A stretch of 64,000 nucleotides of DNA from contig UQMD01000009.1 in assembly GCA_900542155.1 (NCBI GenBank), forward strand, positions 1-64,000, read 5' to 3'. Origin of the DNA: an uncultured Collinsella sp. (GTDB lineage: Bacteria; Actinomycetota; Coriobacteriia; Coriobacteriales; Coriobacteriaceae). The position numbers were made by a program, and so were the translations under genes. Positions 8,766 through 16,647 of this stretch are shown here, piece by piece. Below the pieces are notes generated by a model. The model worked only from the letters and a program-made list of their open reading frames with translations, did not search any database and was not told the DNA's origin. Each line of letters opens with the position of its first letter. Within the stretch, counting starts at the first letter, position 1.

Positions 8766-8876
8766 CCTGCCAAAAAGGGACAGGTTTATTTTGGCAGGTT
8801 TTATCTGCGGAAATGCCGTCTTATGTGGTGGGTGAACGTTTAACCGACCAAAATAAACCTGTCCCTTTTTGGCAGG
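8766..8876. repeat. Perfect 29-bp inverted repeat inside the his operon
   Basis: Bases 8766-8794 and 8848-8876 are exact reverse complements, with 53 bases between. Each arm is itself a small hairpin: CTGCCAAAA and TTTTGGCAG bracket an AGGGACAGGTTTA core. It fills most of the only large gap between hisD and hisI, separating hisB from hisH, and looks like an inserted REP-like palindromic element rather than coding DNA. Confidence 0.85.
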
Positions 8877-8902
8877 TTTTGAATGGGAAAAAGGAGGGTC
8901 GC

Positions 8903-9604
8903 GTGGGCGAACCGAAGATCGTGGTGGTCGACTACCACAAAGGGAACTTGTCGAGCGTCGTGCGCGGGCTTGCGCGCGCCGGTGCCGCCGCCTGCACGTC
9001 GGACGATCCGGAACAGATTCGCAACGCCGACGGCCTGGTCATTCCGGGCGTGGGTGCGTTCTATGACGCGATTGCCTTTATGCGCCAGAGTGGCGAGGCG
9101 GACGCGGTGCTCGACGCCGTTGCCGCCGGAACTCCGCTGCTCGGCATCTGCCTGGGTCTTCAGCTATTTTTTGAGCGCGGCAACGAGGGCGTGCCTGCGG
9201 ACGAGGGCGTGGTCGCGGACGACAGCGCCTCCGAGCAGGCTGGTGGTCCCTGGGTCGATGGCCTGGGCATTATGCGCGGTTCGTGCACGCGCTTGGAGTC
9301 GAGCCGCCTGAAGGTGCCGCACGTGGGCTGGGACCAGGTGCACATGACGCCTGCCGGTGCGGCCGATCCGCTGCTTGCCGGTTTTGCCGAGGGTGCCAAC
9401 ATGTACTTCACCCACAGCTACGCGGTGGCAGACGACGCCGATGCCGCCAATGTGCTGGCGCGCACGCACTACACGCGGAGCTTCCCGTGCATCGTGCGCC
9501 ATGGCAACGTGTGGGGCTGCCAGTTCCATCCCGAGAAATCCTCCGCGCTGGGTCAGCGCATCCTTAAGAACTTCGTCAACATCGTCGAGGAGGTTGGCCG
9601 ATGA
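8903..9604 (+). CDS. hisH: Imidazole glycerol phosphate synthase glutaminase subunit
   Basis: HisH hydrolyses glutamine and channels ammonia to HisF. The 233-aa protein is a class I glutamine amidotransferase with the nucleophile elbow LLGICLGLQLFF (Cys) and the late QFHPEKS (His, Glu). I start at GTG 8903 because AAGGAGG at 8891-8897 is well placed. An ATG at 8813 in the same frame would begin inside the palindromic repeat and add 30 unrelated residues. An acidic insert (near DEGVVADDSASEQAGG) is longer than usual. The stop overlaps the hisA start (ATGA). Confidence 0.95.
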   Translation: MGEPKIVVVDYHKGNLSSVVRGLARAGAAACTSDDPEQIRNADGLVIPGVGAFYDAIAFMRQSGEADAVLDAVAAGTPLLGICLGLQLFFERGNEGVPADEGVVADDSASEQAGGPWVDGLGIMRGSCTRLESSRLKVPHVGWDQVHMTPAGAADPLLAGFAEGANMYFTHSYAVADDADAANVLARTHYTRSFPCIVRHGNVWGCQFHPEKSSALGQRILKNFVNIVEEVGR

Positions 9605-10344
9605 TCCTGTTTCCCGCAATCGATCTGATCGGCGGCAAGGTTGTGCGCCTGGAGCGCGGCGACCGCAGCCGCTGCAAGGTATATTCCGACGACCCCGTGG
9701 CCGTCGCCCGCTCGTTTGCCGAGCAGGGCGCGAGCTGGGTGCACGTCGTTGACCTGTCCGCTGCCTTTGGCGAGGACGAGGACAAGTGCGCTGCCAACTC
9801 GGCGGCGATTAAGGCCATCTGCGGCGTCGACGGTCTGTCCGTGGACGTGGGCGGCGGCGTTCGCTCGCTCGCACGCATCGACGAGCTGGCCGGCTATGGT
9901 GCTCGTCGTATTGCGCTGGGCACCGTGCTGGTGACCGAGCCGGGTTTTGCCGAGGTGGCGGCCCAAGGCTTTGGCGAGCTGCTGGTCGCCGATATTGCCG
10001 CGCGCGACGGCCAGGTTAAGGTGAATGGCTGGCGCGACGGCACGGGCGTGGCGCTCGACGATGCCGTGGCGCAGCTTACCGAGCTGGGCTTTAAGCATCT
10101 GGTGTATACCGACATCGCGCGCGATGGCATGCAGACGGGCATCGATGTGGCGGCGTATCGCCATGTGGCCGAGGTCGCGGGATTTCCCGTCGTGGCTTCG
10201 GGCGGCATCTCGACGCTAGACGACATCCGCGCGCTGGCCGCGGTGGGCGAGGGCGCGATTGAAGGCGCCATTACCGGCCGTGCGCTCTACGAGGGCAACT
10301 TTACGCTGGTGCAGGCGCTGGCCGCCGCCCGAGGGGAGGAGTAG
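9601..10344 (+). CDS. hisA: Phosphoribosylformimino-AICAR ribotide isomerase
   Basis: HisA performs the Amadori rearrangement of ProFAR to PRFAR. The 247-aa (beta-alpha)8 barrel begins LFPAIDLIGGKVVRLERGD, with catalytic Asp8 in the first strand, and has the phosphate-binding SVDVGGGVRS and the C-terminal ASGGISTLDDI with the second phosphate site. It overlaps hisH by four bases (ATGA), the sign of translational coupling, and precedes hisF by three bases. Confidence 0.96.
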   Translation: MILFPAIDLIGGKVVRLERGDRSRCKVYSDDPVAVARSFAEQGASWVHVVDLSAAFGEDEDKCAANSAAIKAICGVDGLSVDVGGGVRSLARIDELAGYGARRIALGTVLVTEPGFAEVAAQGFGELLVADIAARDGQVKVNGWRDGTGVALDDAVAQLTELGFKHLVYTDIARDGMQTGIDVAAYRHVAEVAGFPVVASGGISTLDDIRALAAVGEGAIEGAITGRALYEGNFTLVQALAAARGEE

Positions 10345-10347
10345 CCC

Positions 10348-11130
10348 ATGCTTACCAAGCGCGTGATTCCCTGCCTAGACGTCAAGGACGGCCGTGTGGT
10401 CAAGGGCGTCAACTTTGTGAGCCTGCGCGATGCGGGCGACCCGGTGGAGCTGGCACGTGCCTACGACCGCGAGGGTGCGGACGAGGTCGTCTTCCTGGAC
10501 ATTACCGCCACGAGCGACAACCGCGCGACGACTATCGAGATGGCAGCGCACGCGGCCGAGGAGCTGGCCATTCCCTATACCGTGGGCGGCGGCTTTCGCG
10601 ACTTGGCGGGCATGCGCGCCATGGTTGCCGCCGGTGCCGACAAGGTGTCGCTCAACTCGGCGGCCGTGCGCGACCCGTCGCTGATTAGCCAGGCTGCCGC
10701 GGCGTTTGGCAGCCAGGCCGTGGTCGTGGCAATCGATGCCAAACGCGTGGGGCTGCCCGGGGAGCCGGGCGCCGATAGGTGGGAGGTCTTTACCGCGGGA
10801 GGCCGCAACGCCACGGGTATCGACGCGGTGACGTGGGCCGAGGAGGCGGCTCGTCGTGGCGCCGGCGAAATCCTACTGACCAGCATGGATCGCGACGGTA
10901 CCAAGGCCGGTTTTGATTTGGCGCTCACTCGCGCCGTGGCGCGCGCGGTGCCGATTCCCGTCATCGCGAGCGGCGGCGTGGGTACGCTCGAGCATTTTGC
11001 CGAGGGTGTGATCGAGGGCGAGGCCGATGCCGTGCTGGCGGCGAGCGTCTTTCACTTTGGAACCTTCAGCATTCGCGAAGTCAAAGAGTATATGGCCAGC
11101 CAGGGCATCCCTGTCAGATTGGATTTTTAA
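10348..11130 (+). CDS. hisF: Imidazole glycerol phosphate synthase cyclase subunit
   Basis: HisF takes ammonia from HisH and converts PRFAR to IGP and AICAR. The 260-aa TIM barrel begins TKRVIPCLDVKDGRVVKGVN with the catalytic Asp in the first strand, and has YTVGGGFRDL, TSMDRDGTKAGFD with the second catalytic Asp, and VIASGGVGTLEHF. GGGGAGGAG lies upstream of ATG 10348. hisI begins directly after its stop. Confidence 0.97.
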   Translation: MLTKRVIPCLDVKDGRVVKGVNFVSLRDAGDPVELARAYDREGADEVVFLDITATSDNRATTIEMAAHAAEELAIPYTVGGGFRDLAGMRAMVAAGADKVSLNSAAVRDPSLISQAAAAFGSQAVVVAIDAKRVGLPGEPGADRWEVFTAGGRNATGIDAVTWAEEAARRGAGEILLTSMDRDGTKAGFDLALTRAVARAVPIPVIASGGVGTLEHFAEGVIEGEADAVLAASVFHFGTFSIREVKEYMASQGIPVRLDF

Positions 11131-11472
11131 ATGGAGCAAGTGACAACTGCGTCCGAGCTTAAATACGACGCCAACGGGCTGATTCCTTGTGTGGTTCAGC
11201 AATATGACACTGGTGAAGTGCTTATGGTTGCTTGGATGAACGAGGAGTCGGTGGGACTGACGCTCAAGACCGGCACCACGTGGTTTTGGAGCCGCAGTCG
11301 CCAGGAGCTCTGGAACAAGGGCGCGACGAGCGGCAACATGCAGGAGGTCAAGGAGCTCTGGGCCGACTGCGATAGCGATACGCTGCTGGTCAAGGTCGAC
11401 TCGCCGGGTCCTGCCTGCCATACCGGCAACCGTACCTGCTTCTTTAAGCACGTAAAGGGGGAAACACGATGA
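11131..11472 (+). CDS. hisI: Phosphoribosyl-AMP cyclohydrolase
   Basis: The 113-aa protein is the monofunctional cyclohydrolase that opens the adenine ring of PR-AMP. It carries VLMVAWMNEES, WFWSRSRQELWNKG and the zinc-binding DCDSDTLLVKV with a late PACHTGNRTCF motif (Cys and His ligands). The companion pyrophosphohydrolase HisE is a separate gene further down. It overlaps the next small gene by four bases (ATGA). Confidence 0.96.
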   Translation: MEQVTTASELKYDANGLIPCVVQQYDTGEVLMVAWMNEESVGLTLKTGTTWFWSRSRQELWNKGATSGNMQEVKELWADCDSDTLLVKVDSPGPACHTGNRTCFFKHVKGETR

Positions 11473-11696
11473 AGGTCGTGACGCCGTTCGAAGTCGCTGA
11501 CTGCAACGCCGAGCTCCTCCACGTGGGCGTGCCGTGCCGCGTGCACCTGACCGATGCCTGCGGGCCGCAGTCGCTTTGGCTCGAGGCCGAGAAGGAAAGG
11601 CTCGATGAGGCCCATGCCGTCATCGTTGAGTTCTTTGAGAAAAAGGGCGCAAAGCCTCGGTTCGATGAGACCGGTAATTACTTTACGCTGCAGTAA
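11469..11696 (+). CDS. Small conserved-looking protein of unknown function within the his operon
   Basis: A 75-residue acidic protein overlaps hisI by ATGA and has AAGGGGG upstream, so it is almost certainly translated with the his genes. It contains HVGVPCRVHLTDACGP and a helical LEAEKERLDEAHAVIVEFFE segment, with two Cys. There is no signal peptide or membrane segment. I recall similar short proteins in coriobacterial genomes annotated only as an uncharacterised family (RDAC), but I cannot confirm the match. The location suggests a role in, or regulation of, histidine synthesis; nothing in the sequence shows the function. Confidence 0.8.
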   Translation: MKVVTPFEVADCNAELLHVGVPCRVHLTDACGPQSLWLEAEKERLDEAHAVIVEFFEKKGAKPRFDETGNYFTLQ

Positions 11697-11732
11697 CGAG
11701 AGGAAATAACCACGGGAGTCAGAACAGCTAAC

Positions 11733-12029
11733 GTGCAGCCGGGAAACATTGGCGAGACGCTGACGGGGCTGGCCGAGGTGATTCACGGTCGTCGCGACGC
11801 GTCGCTGGAGGAGAGCTATACCGCCCGCCTGCTGACCGATGTCGAGGACGAGCTGCTCAAGAAGCTTGCCGAGGAGGCGAGCGAGGTGATCATGGCCTGC
11901 AAGGATAACGATCACGATCACATCCGCTACGAGGCCGGCGACCTGATCTACCACTTGCTCGTGACGCTCGAGCGCTACGGCATCACCCTCGACGAACTGG
12001 CCGGCGAGCTCAACGCCCGCCGCCACTAG
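11733..12029 (+). CDS. hisE: Phosphoribosyl-ATP pyrophosphohydrolase
   Basis: HisE hydrolyses PR-ATP to PR-AMP, step two of the pathway. The 98-aa all-alpha protein has the MazG-superfamily metal-binding pattern EEASEVIMACKDND followed by YEAGDLIYHLLV. The start is uncertain: GTG 11733 is the only standard in-frame start, but its ribosome site is poor (CGGGAG is 14 bases away), while AGGAAA at 11701 has no ATG or GTG at the right distance. It is the last gene of the operon and meets the PHP phosphatase gene tail to tail. Confidence 0.93.
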   Translation: MQPGNIGETLTGLAEVIHGRRDASLEESYTARLLTDVEDELLKKLAEEASEVIMACKDNDHDHIRYEAGDLIYHLLVTLERYGITLDELAGELNARRH

Positions 12030-12057
12030 TCGTTTAAGAACGTCCCTAACGGCTAGT
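12025..12057. terminator. AGGGAC-core hairpin between hisE and the convergent hisJ-like gene
   Basis: ACTAGTCGTT at 12025-12034 pairs with AACGGCTAGT at 12048-12057 (one G-U). The loop holds AGAACGTCCCT, the reverse complement of an AGGGACGTTCT core. It overlaps the hisE stop codon and ends two bases from the stop of the opposite gene, so it probably works as a terminator for both strands. Its core recurs in other hairpins of the window. Confidence 0.65.
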
Positions 12058-12058
12058 C

Positions 12059-12970
12059 TTAGGCGAGGGGCGTGGATTCCCATTCGCCGGTGGGGTGGGG
12101 GATATCGAAGGTTCGGTAGCCGCAGTCGTAGGCGTGGGTCTGGGCCTCGCGGATATTCCAGCAGATGTCGCAGGCGCGGTGTGCGTCCGAGCCAAAAGTA
12201 ATCGGCACCTCGGCGTGGGCGAAGCAACGCAAAAGCCCCGTCGAGGGGTAATAGTCGTCGAGGCCCTTGCGCGGCGCGGCGGTCGAGACCTCGACACGGC
12301 GACCAGTGTCGTGAGCGCACTCGGCCATCTGCCCCCAAAACGGAGCGGGGTCAAAGTCGGGCGCAAAGCCTTCCTTCGAAAAGCGCATGACCAGGTCGGG
12401 GTGGGCCATCACGTCAAAGTTGAGTGAGCTTTCGCAGGCGCGGCACCAGTCGTCGACGTAGCGCCCCCATACGCCGCGCACGCCCAGGTTTTCCCAAACA
12501 TGCAGGTTGGTATCGTCGTCGATCCAGCCGCAGCGCGAGTCGGGCGTATCGGGGCGCGCGACGTCCTCTGTCCCTGCCGTGCCCGCAGCGCCGGCCATGA
12601 TATCGCCCGGATCGCCAATCCAGTGCACACTGCCCAAGCGCACTACGGCACCCTGGGACCAGCGCTCCACCAAGGGCTCGCAGCCCTCGTACCAATCGCA
12701 TTCAAAACCGTAGATAAAGGCGAGCTCCGGCGCGATTTGCGCGGCGAGCTTGCGGGCGTCCTCAAAGGCCAGGCGATGCGCCGTCAGGTCGCCCTCGACA
12801 ACTTGCACTTCGCAGTTGGCGTCCATGCTGGCGGGCAGGGTGAGGTGGTCAGTCGAGACCATGACGCGGCAGCCTGCCGCAGCAGCGGCACGGACGTTGT
12901 CCTCAAACGAGGCATGGCCATCCGAAAACGAAGTATGGGTGTGGCAATCGACCAGCGGGCAGGCGGGCAT
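12059..12970 (-). CDS. hisJ: PHP-family histidinol-phosphatase
   Basis: The 303-aa protein starts LVDCHTHTSFSDGH, the first metal-binding motif of PHP phosphoesterases, and has STDHLTL, GFECDW, a VMAHPDLVMRF segment and a final FGSDAH, which together supply the His/Asp cluster. It most likely dephosphorylates histidinol phosphate, the one step not encoded in the adjacent his operon, whose hisB lacks the phosphatase domain. I start at the ATG at 12970 with AAAGGAG just upstream; a longer in-frame extension to 13186 would cross the inverted repeat at 13088-13150. It is convergent with hisE. Confidence 0.88.
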   Translation of the reverse strand: MPACPLVDCHTHTSFSDGHASFEDNVRAAAAAGCRVMVSTDHLTLPASMDANCEVQVVEGDLTAHRLAFEDARKLAAQIAPELAFIYGFECDWYEGCEPLVERWSQGAVVRLGSVHWIGDPGDIMAGAAGTAGTEDVARPDTPDSRCGWIDDDTNLHVWENLGVRGVWGRYVDDWCRACESSLNFDVMAHPDLVMRFSKEGFAPDFDPAPFWGQMAECAHDTGRRVEVSTAAPRKGLDDYYPSTGLLRCFAHAEVPITFGSDAHRACDICWNIREAQTHAYDCGYRTFDIPHPTGEWESTPLA

Positions 12971-13087
12971 GGCGACTCCTTTGCATTTGGCGAATCCGCC
13001 CCATTGTAATGATGCAGCTCTCAACACGCCGCCCACGCCGGAGCTCGAAATCGATTGGAAAGGCGGTACGGCCTCGCTTGCTCTCAA

Positions 13088-13150
13088 AACATGTACGTCA
13101 GCCTCCAAAAGTTGCAAAAAATGACATGTTTGGAGGCTGATGTACATGTT
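13088..13150. repeat. 22-bp-arm inverted repeat in a divergent promoter region
   Basis: Arms 13088-13109 and 13129-13150 are reverse complements with one mismatch (core TACATCAGCCTCCAAA). They lie between the divergent starts of the PHP phosphatase gene (12970, minus) and the LarC-like gene (13258, plus). It could be a regulatory site or a mobile palindromic element; there is no T-run. Confidence 0.75.
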
Positions 13151-13257
13151 TGGATGGGAGCGAGGACGGCGACGGACGAAAGTCACGCCTGCGCCACGTC
13201 CGATGTGCTAGCGTTTGAGTGAACAAAACGAGCCCGCGCGGAAAGGATTCGGACCGT

Positions 13258-13743
13258 ATGCAATGCGATAGCACATCCCCGCTGTCCCGCGAGACCGATG
13301 CGCCCGAAACTATCGTCAAGCTGGAGTGCGACATCGATGACGCGTCGCCCGAGGTGCTTGCCTACGCTGCCGATTGCCTGCGCAAGGCCGGCGCCCGCGA
13401 GGCGCATTGGTTGCCGCTTTACTGCAAAAAGGGCCGCCCCGGATGGCAGTTGCAGGTGATCTGCTCGCACGAGGATATCGAGCGTCTACAGACGATTATC
13501 TTTTTGGAGACCACGACCAACGCCGTTCGTCGCCAGGTGATGGAACGCGTTTGCCTGCCGCGCCGATTCGAGCAGGTGACAACGCCTTGGGGCGAGGTAT
13601 CCGTTAAGGTGGCGATTCTGCCCGACGGCAGCGAGCGCGCGGCTCCCGAGTACGAGGATTGCGCCCGTCTTGCCCGCGAACATGACGTGCCGCTCCAACG
13701 CGTGATGCAAGCGGCTCAGAGCGCGGCGCTGCGATTCGAGTAA
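13258..13743 (+). CDS. LarC C-terminal-domain protein (nickel-pincer cofactor family)
   Basis: The 161-aa protein matches the C-terminal half of LarC, the CTP-dependent cyclometallase that inserts nickel into the lactate-racemase cofactor. Visible family blocks are KLECDIDDASPE, YCKKGRPGWQLQVIC, FLETTTNAVRRQ, then TPWGEVSVKVA and a late PEYEDCARLA. The N-terminal LarC1 domain is absent here, and no larA, larB or larE lies nearby. A GTG at 13219 is in frame, but ATG 13258 has GAAAGGA upstream. In lactobacilli LarC1 and LarC2 are joined by a ribosomal frameshift; here only the LarC2-like part is present. Confidence 0.82.
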   Translation: MQCDSTSPLSRETDAPETIVKLECDIDDASPEVLAYAADCLRKAGAREAHWLPLYCKKGRPGWQLQVICSHEDIERLQTIIFLETTTNAVRRQVMERVCLPRRFEQVTTPWGEVSVKVAILPDGSERAAPEYEDCARLAREHDVPLQRVMQAAQSAALRFE

Positions 13744-13816
13744 CACGGTAGATGGGCTCCACATCCGCCGGACCCCGTATCCAGCCCCCATTAACCCCAC
13801 TCCGAAAGGACTTCCC

Positions 13817-14365
13817 ATGAAATACCTCATCGCCTCCGACATCCATGGCTCGGCATACTGGACCGAGCGCCTGGTCGCCGCCATCGAGTCCGAGCAGCCC
13901 GACCGTATTGTCCTGCTGGGCGACCTGCTCTACCACGGTCCGCGTAATGACCTGCCGCGCGGCTACGCCCCCAAACGTGTGATTCCGCTGCTCAACGCCC
14001 TGGCTGACCGCATCATCGCGGTGCGCGGCAACTGTGACGCCGAGGTCGACCAGATGGTCCTCAACTTTCCCGTCATGGCGGACTACGCCACGCTGTTCGA
14101 CGAGACCGGCTGCGAGCTGTTCCTGACGCACGGTCATGTTTTTGGCGCCGGTATGCATAACAGCGTTGACCACGCGCCCGCGCTGCCCGAGGGCTCCGCG
14201 CTCGTCTACGGCCACACGCACATCAAGGTTAACGAGGCAAGCGCCGCGCATCCTGGTCTGTGGCTCTTCAACCCCGGTAGCGTGAGCATCCCCAAGGACG
14301 GCACGCACAGCTACGGTATCTACGAGGGCGGCGCGTTCCGCCACGTGATCCTGGAGGAGGAGTAA
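13817..14365 (+). CDS. yfcE: YfcE/MJ0936-type metallophosphoesterase
   Basis: The 182-aa protein is a small calcineurin-like phosphodiesterase. It has the metal motifs ASDIHG near the start, LLGDLLYHGPRN, RGNCD, THGH and YGHTH, in the order of the YfcE family, and ends NPGSVSIPKDG. It probably hydrolyses phosphodiester substrates in the cytoplasm; the natural substrate is not known. CGAAAGGA precedes ATG 13817. It sits two bases before mazG. Confidence 0.92.
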   Translation: MKYLIASDIHGSAYWTERLVAAIESEQPDRIVLLGDLLYHGPRNDLPRGYAPKRVIPLLNALADRIIAVRGNCDAEVDQMVLNFPVMADYATLFDETGCELFLTHGHVFGAGMHNSVDHAPALPEGSALVYGHTHIKVNEASAAHPGLWLFNPGSVSIPKDGTHSYGIYEGGAFRHVILEEE

Positions 14366-14367
14366 CC

Positions 14368-15228
14368 ATGTCCGAGCATATGGCTCAGCAAAATGCCGAG
14401 GGCTCGCGCGATCTGTCCACGCTGGTCGACGCGTCGGCCGAGCTGCAGCATTTGGTGCAGACTATCTGGTGTCTGCGTCAGCCCGATGGCTGCCCGTGGG
14501 ACCGCGAGCAGACGCACCGCAGCATTGGCAAGAACATGATCGAGGAGGCCTACGAGGCGCTCGATTGCATCGAGGCGGACGACGTGGCGCATCTGCGCGA
14601 GGAGCTGGGCGACGTGCTCATGCAGGTGGTACTGCATGCGCAGATTGCGGCGGACGCCGGCGAGTTTACACTTGCCGATGTGGCACGCGATATCGACGCC
14701 AAGCTCATCCGTCGTCATCCGCACGTGTTTGGCGATGCGGACGCCGAGAGCTCCGATGAGGTGTTCAAGATCTGGGACGAGGTTAAGCTTGCCGAGAAGG
14801 CTGCAAAGGACAAGGCCGTGGCAGCGGGCGAGGCTGCGCCCGAGGGCCTGCTCGACGGCGTGCCCACGCATCTGCCGGCGCTGATGCAGGCTCAGAAGGT
14901 GTCGCGCAAGGCGGCTGCCGTGGGCTTTGAGTGGGAGACAGTCCAGGACGTGTGGGACGAGGTCGCCGAGGAGCGCGCCGAGTTTGAGGCCGAGACTCCC
15001 GGCTCGCCCGAGCGCGAGATGGAGTTTGGCGACCTGCTCTTTGCCCTGGTCAACGTTGCGCGCAAGGAGGGCATAGACGCCGAGAGTGCTCTGCGCGCGA
15101 GCACGGCAAAGTTCCGCCACCGTTGGGCCGCGATGGAGGCTGCTGCGCGCGAGGCGGGCGATGACCTCGCCGCCTGCTCAACCGCTCAACTCAATGACCT
15201 GTGGGACCAAGCAAAAGCAAGCGAGTGA
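14368..15228 (+). CDS. mazG: Nucleoside triphosphate pyrophosphohydrolase MazG
   Basis: This house-cleaning enzyme removes pyrophosphate from (d)NTPs, including non-canonical ones. The 286-aa protein has the two-domain MazG form. The N-terminal domain contains LRQPDGCPWDREQTH and the metal-binding EEAYEALDCIE...LREELGDVLMQVVLHA; the second domain repeats EFGDLLFALVNVAR. GGAGGAG precedes ATG 14368, and the gene follows the YfcE gene by two bases, so the two probably share a message. Confidence 0.95.
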   Translation: MSEHMAQQNAEGSRDLSTLVDASAELQHLVQTIWCLRQPDGCPWDREQTHRSIGKNMIEEAYEALDCIEADDVAHLREELGDVLMQVVLHAQIAADAGEFTLADVARDIDAKLIRRHPHVFGDADAESSDEVFKIWDEVKLAEKAAKDKAVAAGEAAPEGLLDGVPTHLPALMQAQKVSRKAAAVGFEWETVQDVWDEVAEERAEFEAETPGSPEREMEFGDLLFALVNVARKEGIDAESALRASTAKFRHRWAAMEAAAREAGDDLAACSTAQLNDLWDQAKASE

Positions 15229-15266
15229 GACCTGCGTCTCTCACGGCATCCATTCACAGAGAGGTC
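15226..15266. terminator. Probable bidirectional terminator between mazG and the DUF4143 ATPase gene
   Basis: GAGACC and TCTCT on the left pair with AGAGA and GGTCTC on the right, with a 4-base bulge, filling the 40-bp gap between the two convergent genes. No long T-run is seen, so this is a weak call. Confidence 0.4.
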
Positions 15267-15267
15267 T

Positions 15268-16635
15268 CTACAAGCAAAAGGCCATATACAGCGGAAGATG
15301 TGCCAGCTGTGCTTCGGCATCCCACTCGAGTTGTTTAGGATGCAGCACATATGCCGTCCCGATTTTTTTGTTAAAGCGCACGCGGAACCGATCGAGGGAG
15401 ATGGTCCCGTATTTGCGCGGCGACTTAACTTCGATGGGGCTGATGCGCGGCTTTCCAGCGGCGTTGACATAGGGTCGGGTAACGAGGAAGTCGATTTCCA
15501 TGCGCTCCTCCCCCTCCTTCTTTCCGCTTTGGGAATAAAAGAAGAGCCTGTGTCCATTGGCCTTTAGAGATTGGGCAACGTAGTTTTCGGTAAGCATTCC
15601 TTCGTTCAATCCGATGTCGCCGCGAAGCACGGCCCTGTAAACGTCTTCATCGGTATCGTTGTTGTCAGAGAAGGCAAGCGTTACAAGCAGGCCGGTGTCT
15701 GCCATGTAGCACTTGAGGGCCGTTTGCTCCATGCTGAGTGAAAGGCCCACGCTCGGTTCGCTTGCGGCATAGCAGATATTGGCAATTCGCGCGTCTGCCA
15801 GCCAAAAGAAGGCTTCTTCGTAGGTGCGCATGCGTGCGTTTTTATCAAGTGAGGAAAGCTTGAATCGCTTTTCGTGCCTAGAGAGCTGACCCGGGATGCC
15901 ATCAAGTACGGAGACGACTTTGAATTCGTAACCGGTTGCAAAACGAGAGATATCGTTGCGATAGAGCTGGACGATTCGGCGCTTCGAAGCGTCGACGGGC
16001 GCAAAAGCGCGCTGTTCAACATAGATGGATACCGGCTCAGGCATGCCGCCTACGAGCATGTATTCGCGCATAAGGGAGAGCGCTCTGCGATGTAGGGCAT
16101 CGGGGAGCGGCTTCATCTTGTTAAAACTCATGCGAATGAGATCGGCCAGCCCCTTTTCGTCCATGCCCCAAAGAAACTCCTCAAAGTCGAGGGGCTCAAG
16201 TTCCAGAGACTCTTCCTCGGATGGGATGACGATATCTTTAATGTTCTGCTTGATGCTGAGCAGGGATCCAGTTTCGATGTAGTCGTAACGTCCGTCTGCA
16301 ACGAGATACTTGATGAGTCCGCGTGCTTGCGGGTACATCTGGACCTCGTCAAAGACGATAAGCGTCTCGTGTTCATAGAGTTTGACGTTATAGAAAACCG
16401 AGAGATAGAGGAAAAGCGAGTCGAAGTCGGTGCGGTAGTCCTCAAAATATTGCTTAACTTCGGCAGGTGCTTGAAAGAAATCAATGACAAGGCAGGACTT
16501 GTATTCGGTTTCTCCAAACATGCGGGCAAGCGTGCTCTTGCCGACGCGACGGGCTCCTTCAATAAGAAGTGCTGTTTTACCAGCGCTTTCATGCTTCCAT
16601 TTTAGTAGTTTGTCATAGGCTTTTCGTTTAAGCAT
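15268..16635 (-). CDS. AAA-type ATPase with DUF4143 (copy 1)
   Basis: The 455-aa protein begins with an AAA_14-type ATPase domain: P-loop GARRVGKST near residue 25 and a Walker B strand LIVFDEVQMYPQ near 110. The C-terminal part has the DUF4143 layout with an EVKSPRKYGTISL segment near the end, resembling the PD-(D/E)XK-like tail of this family. Function in bacteria is unknown. I choose the ATG at 16635 because GAGGTAGCC precedes it; an extension to 16683 would run into the repeat array. It is paralogous in architecture to the gene at 20422-21723, and both are preceded by 33-bp-period repeats. Confidence 0.85.
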   Translation of the reverse strand: MLKRKAYDKLLKWKHESAGKTALLIEGARRVGKSTLARMFGETEYKSCLVIDFFQAPAEVKQYFEDYRTDFDSLFLYLSVFYNVKLYEHETLIVFDEVQMYPQARGLIKYLVADGRYDYIETGSLLSIKQNIKDIVIPSEEESLELEPLDFEEFLWGMDEKGLADLIRMSFNKMKPLPDALHRRALSLMREYMLVGGMPEPVSIYVEQRAFAPVDASKRRIVQLYRNDISRFATGYEFKVVSVLDGIPGQLSRHEKRFKLSSLDKNARMRTYEEAFFWLADARIANICYAASEPSVGLSLSMEQTALKCYMADTGLLVTLAFSDNNDTDEDVYRAVLRGDIGLNEGMLTENYVAQSLKANGHRLFFYSQSGKKEGEERMEIDFLVTRPYVNAAGKPRISPIEVKSPRKYGTISLDRFRVRFNKKIGTAYVLHPKQLEWDAEAQLAHLPLYMAFCL

Positions 16636-16647
16636 GGCTACCTCGTA

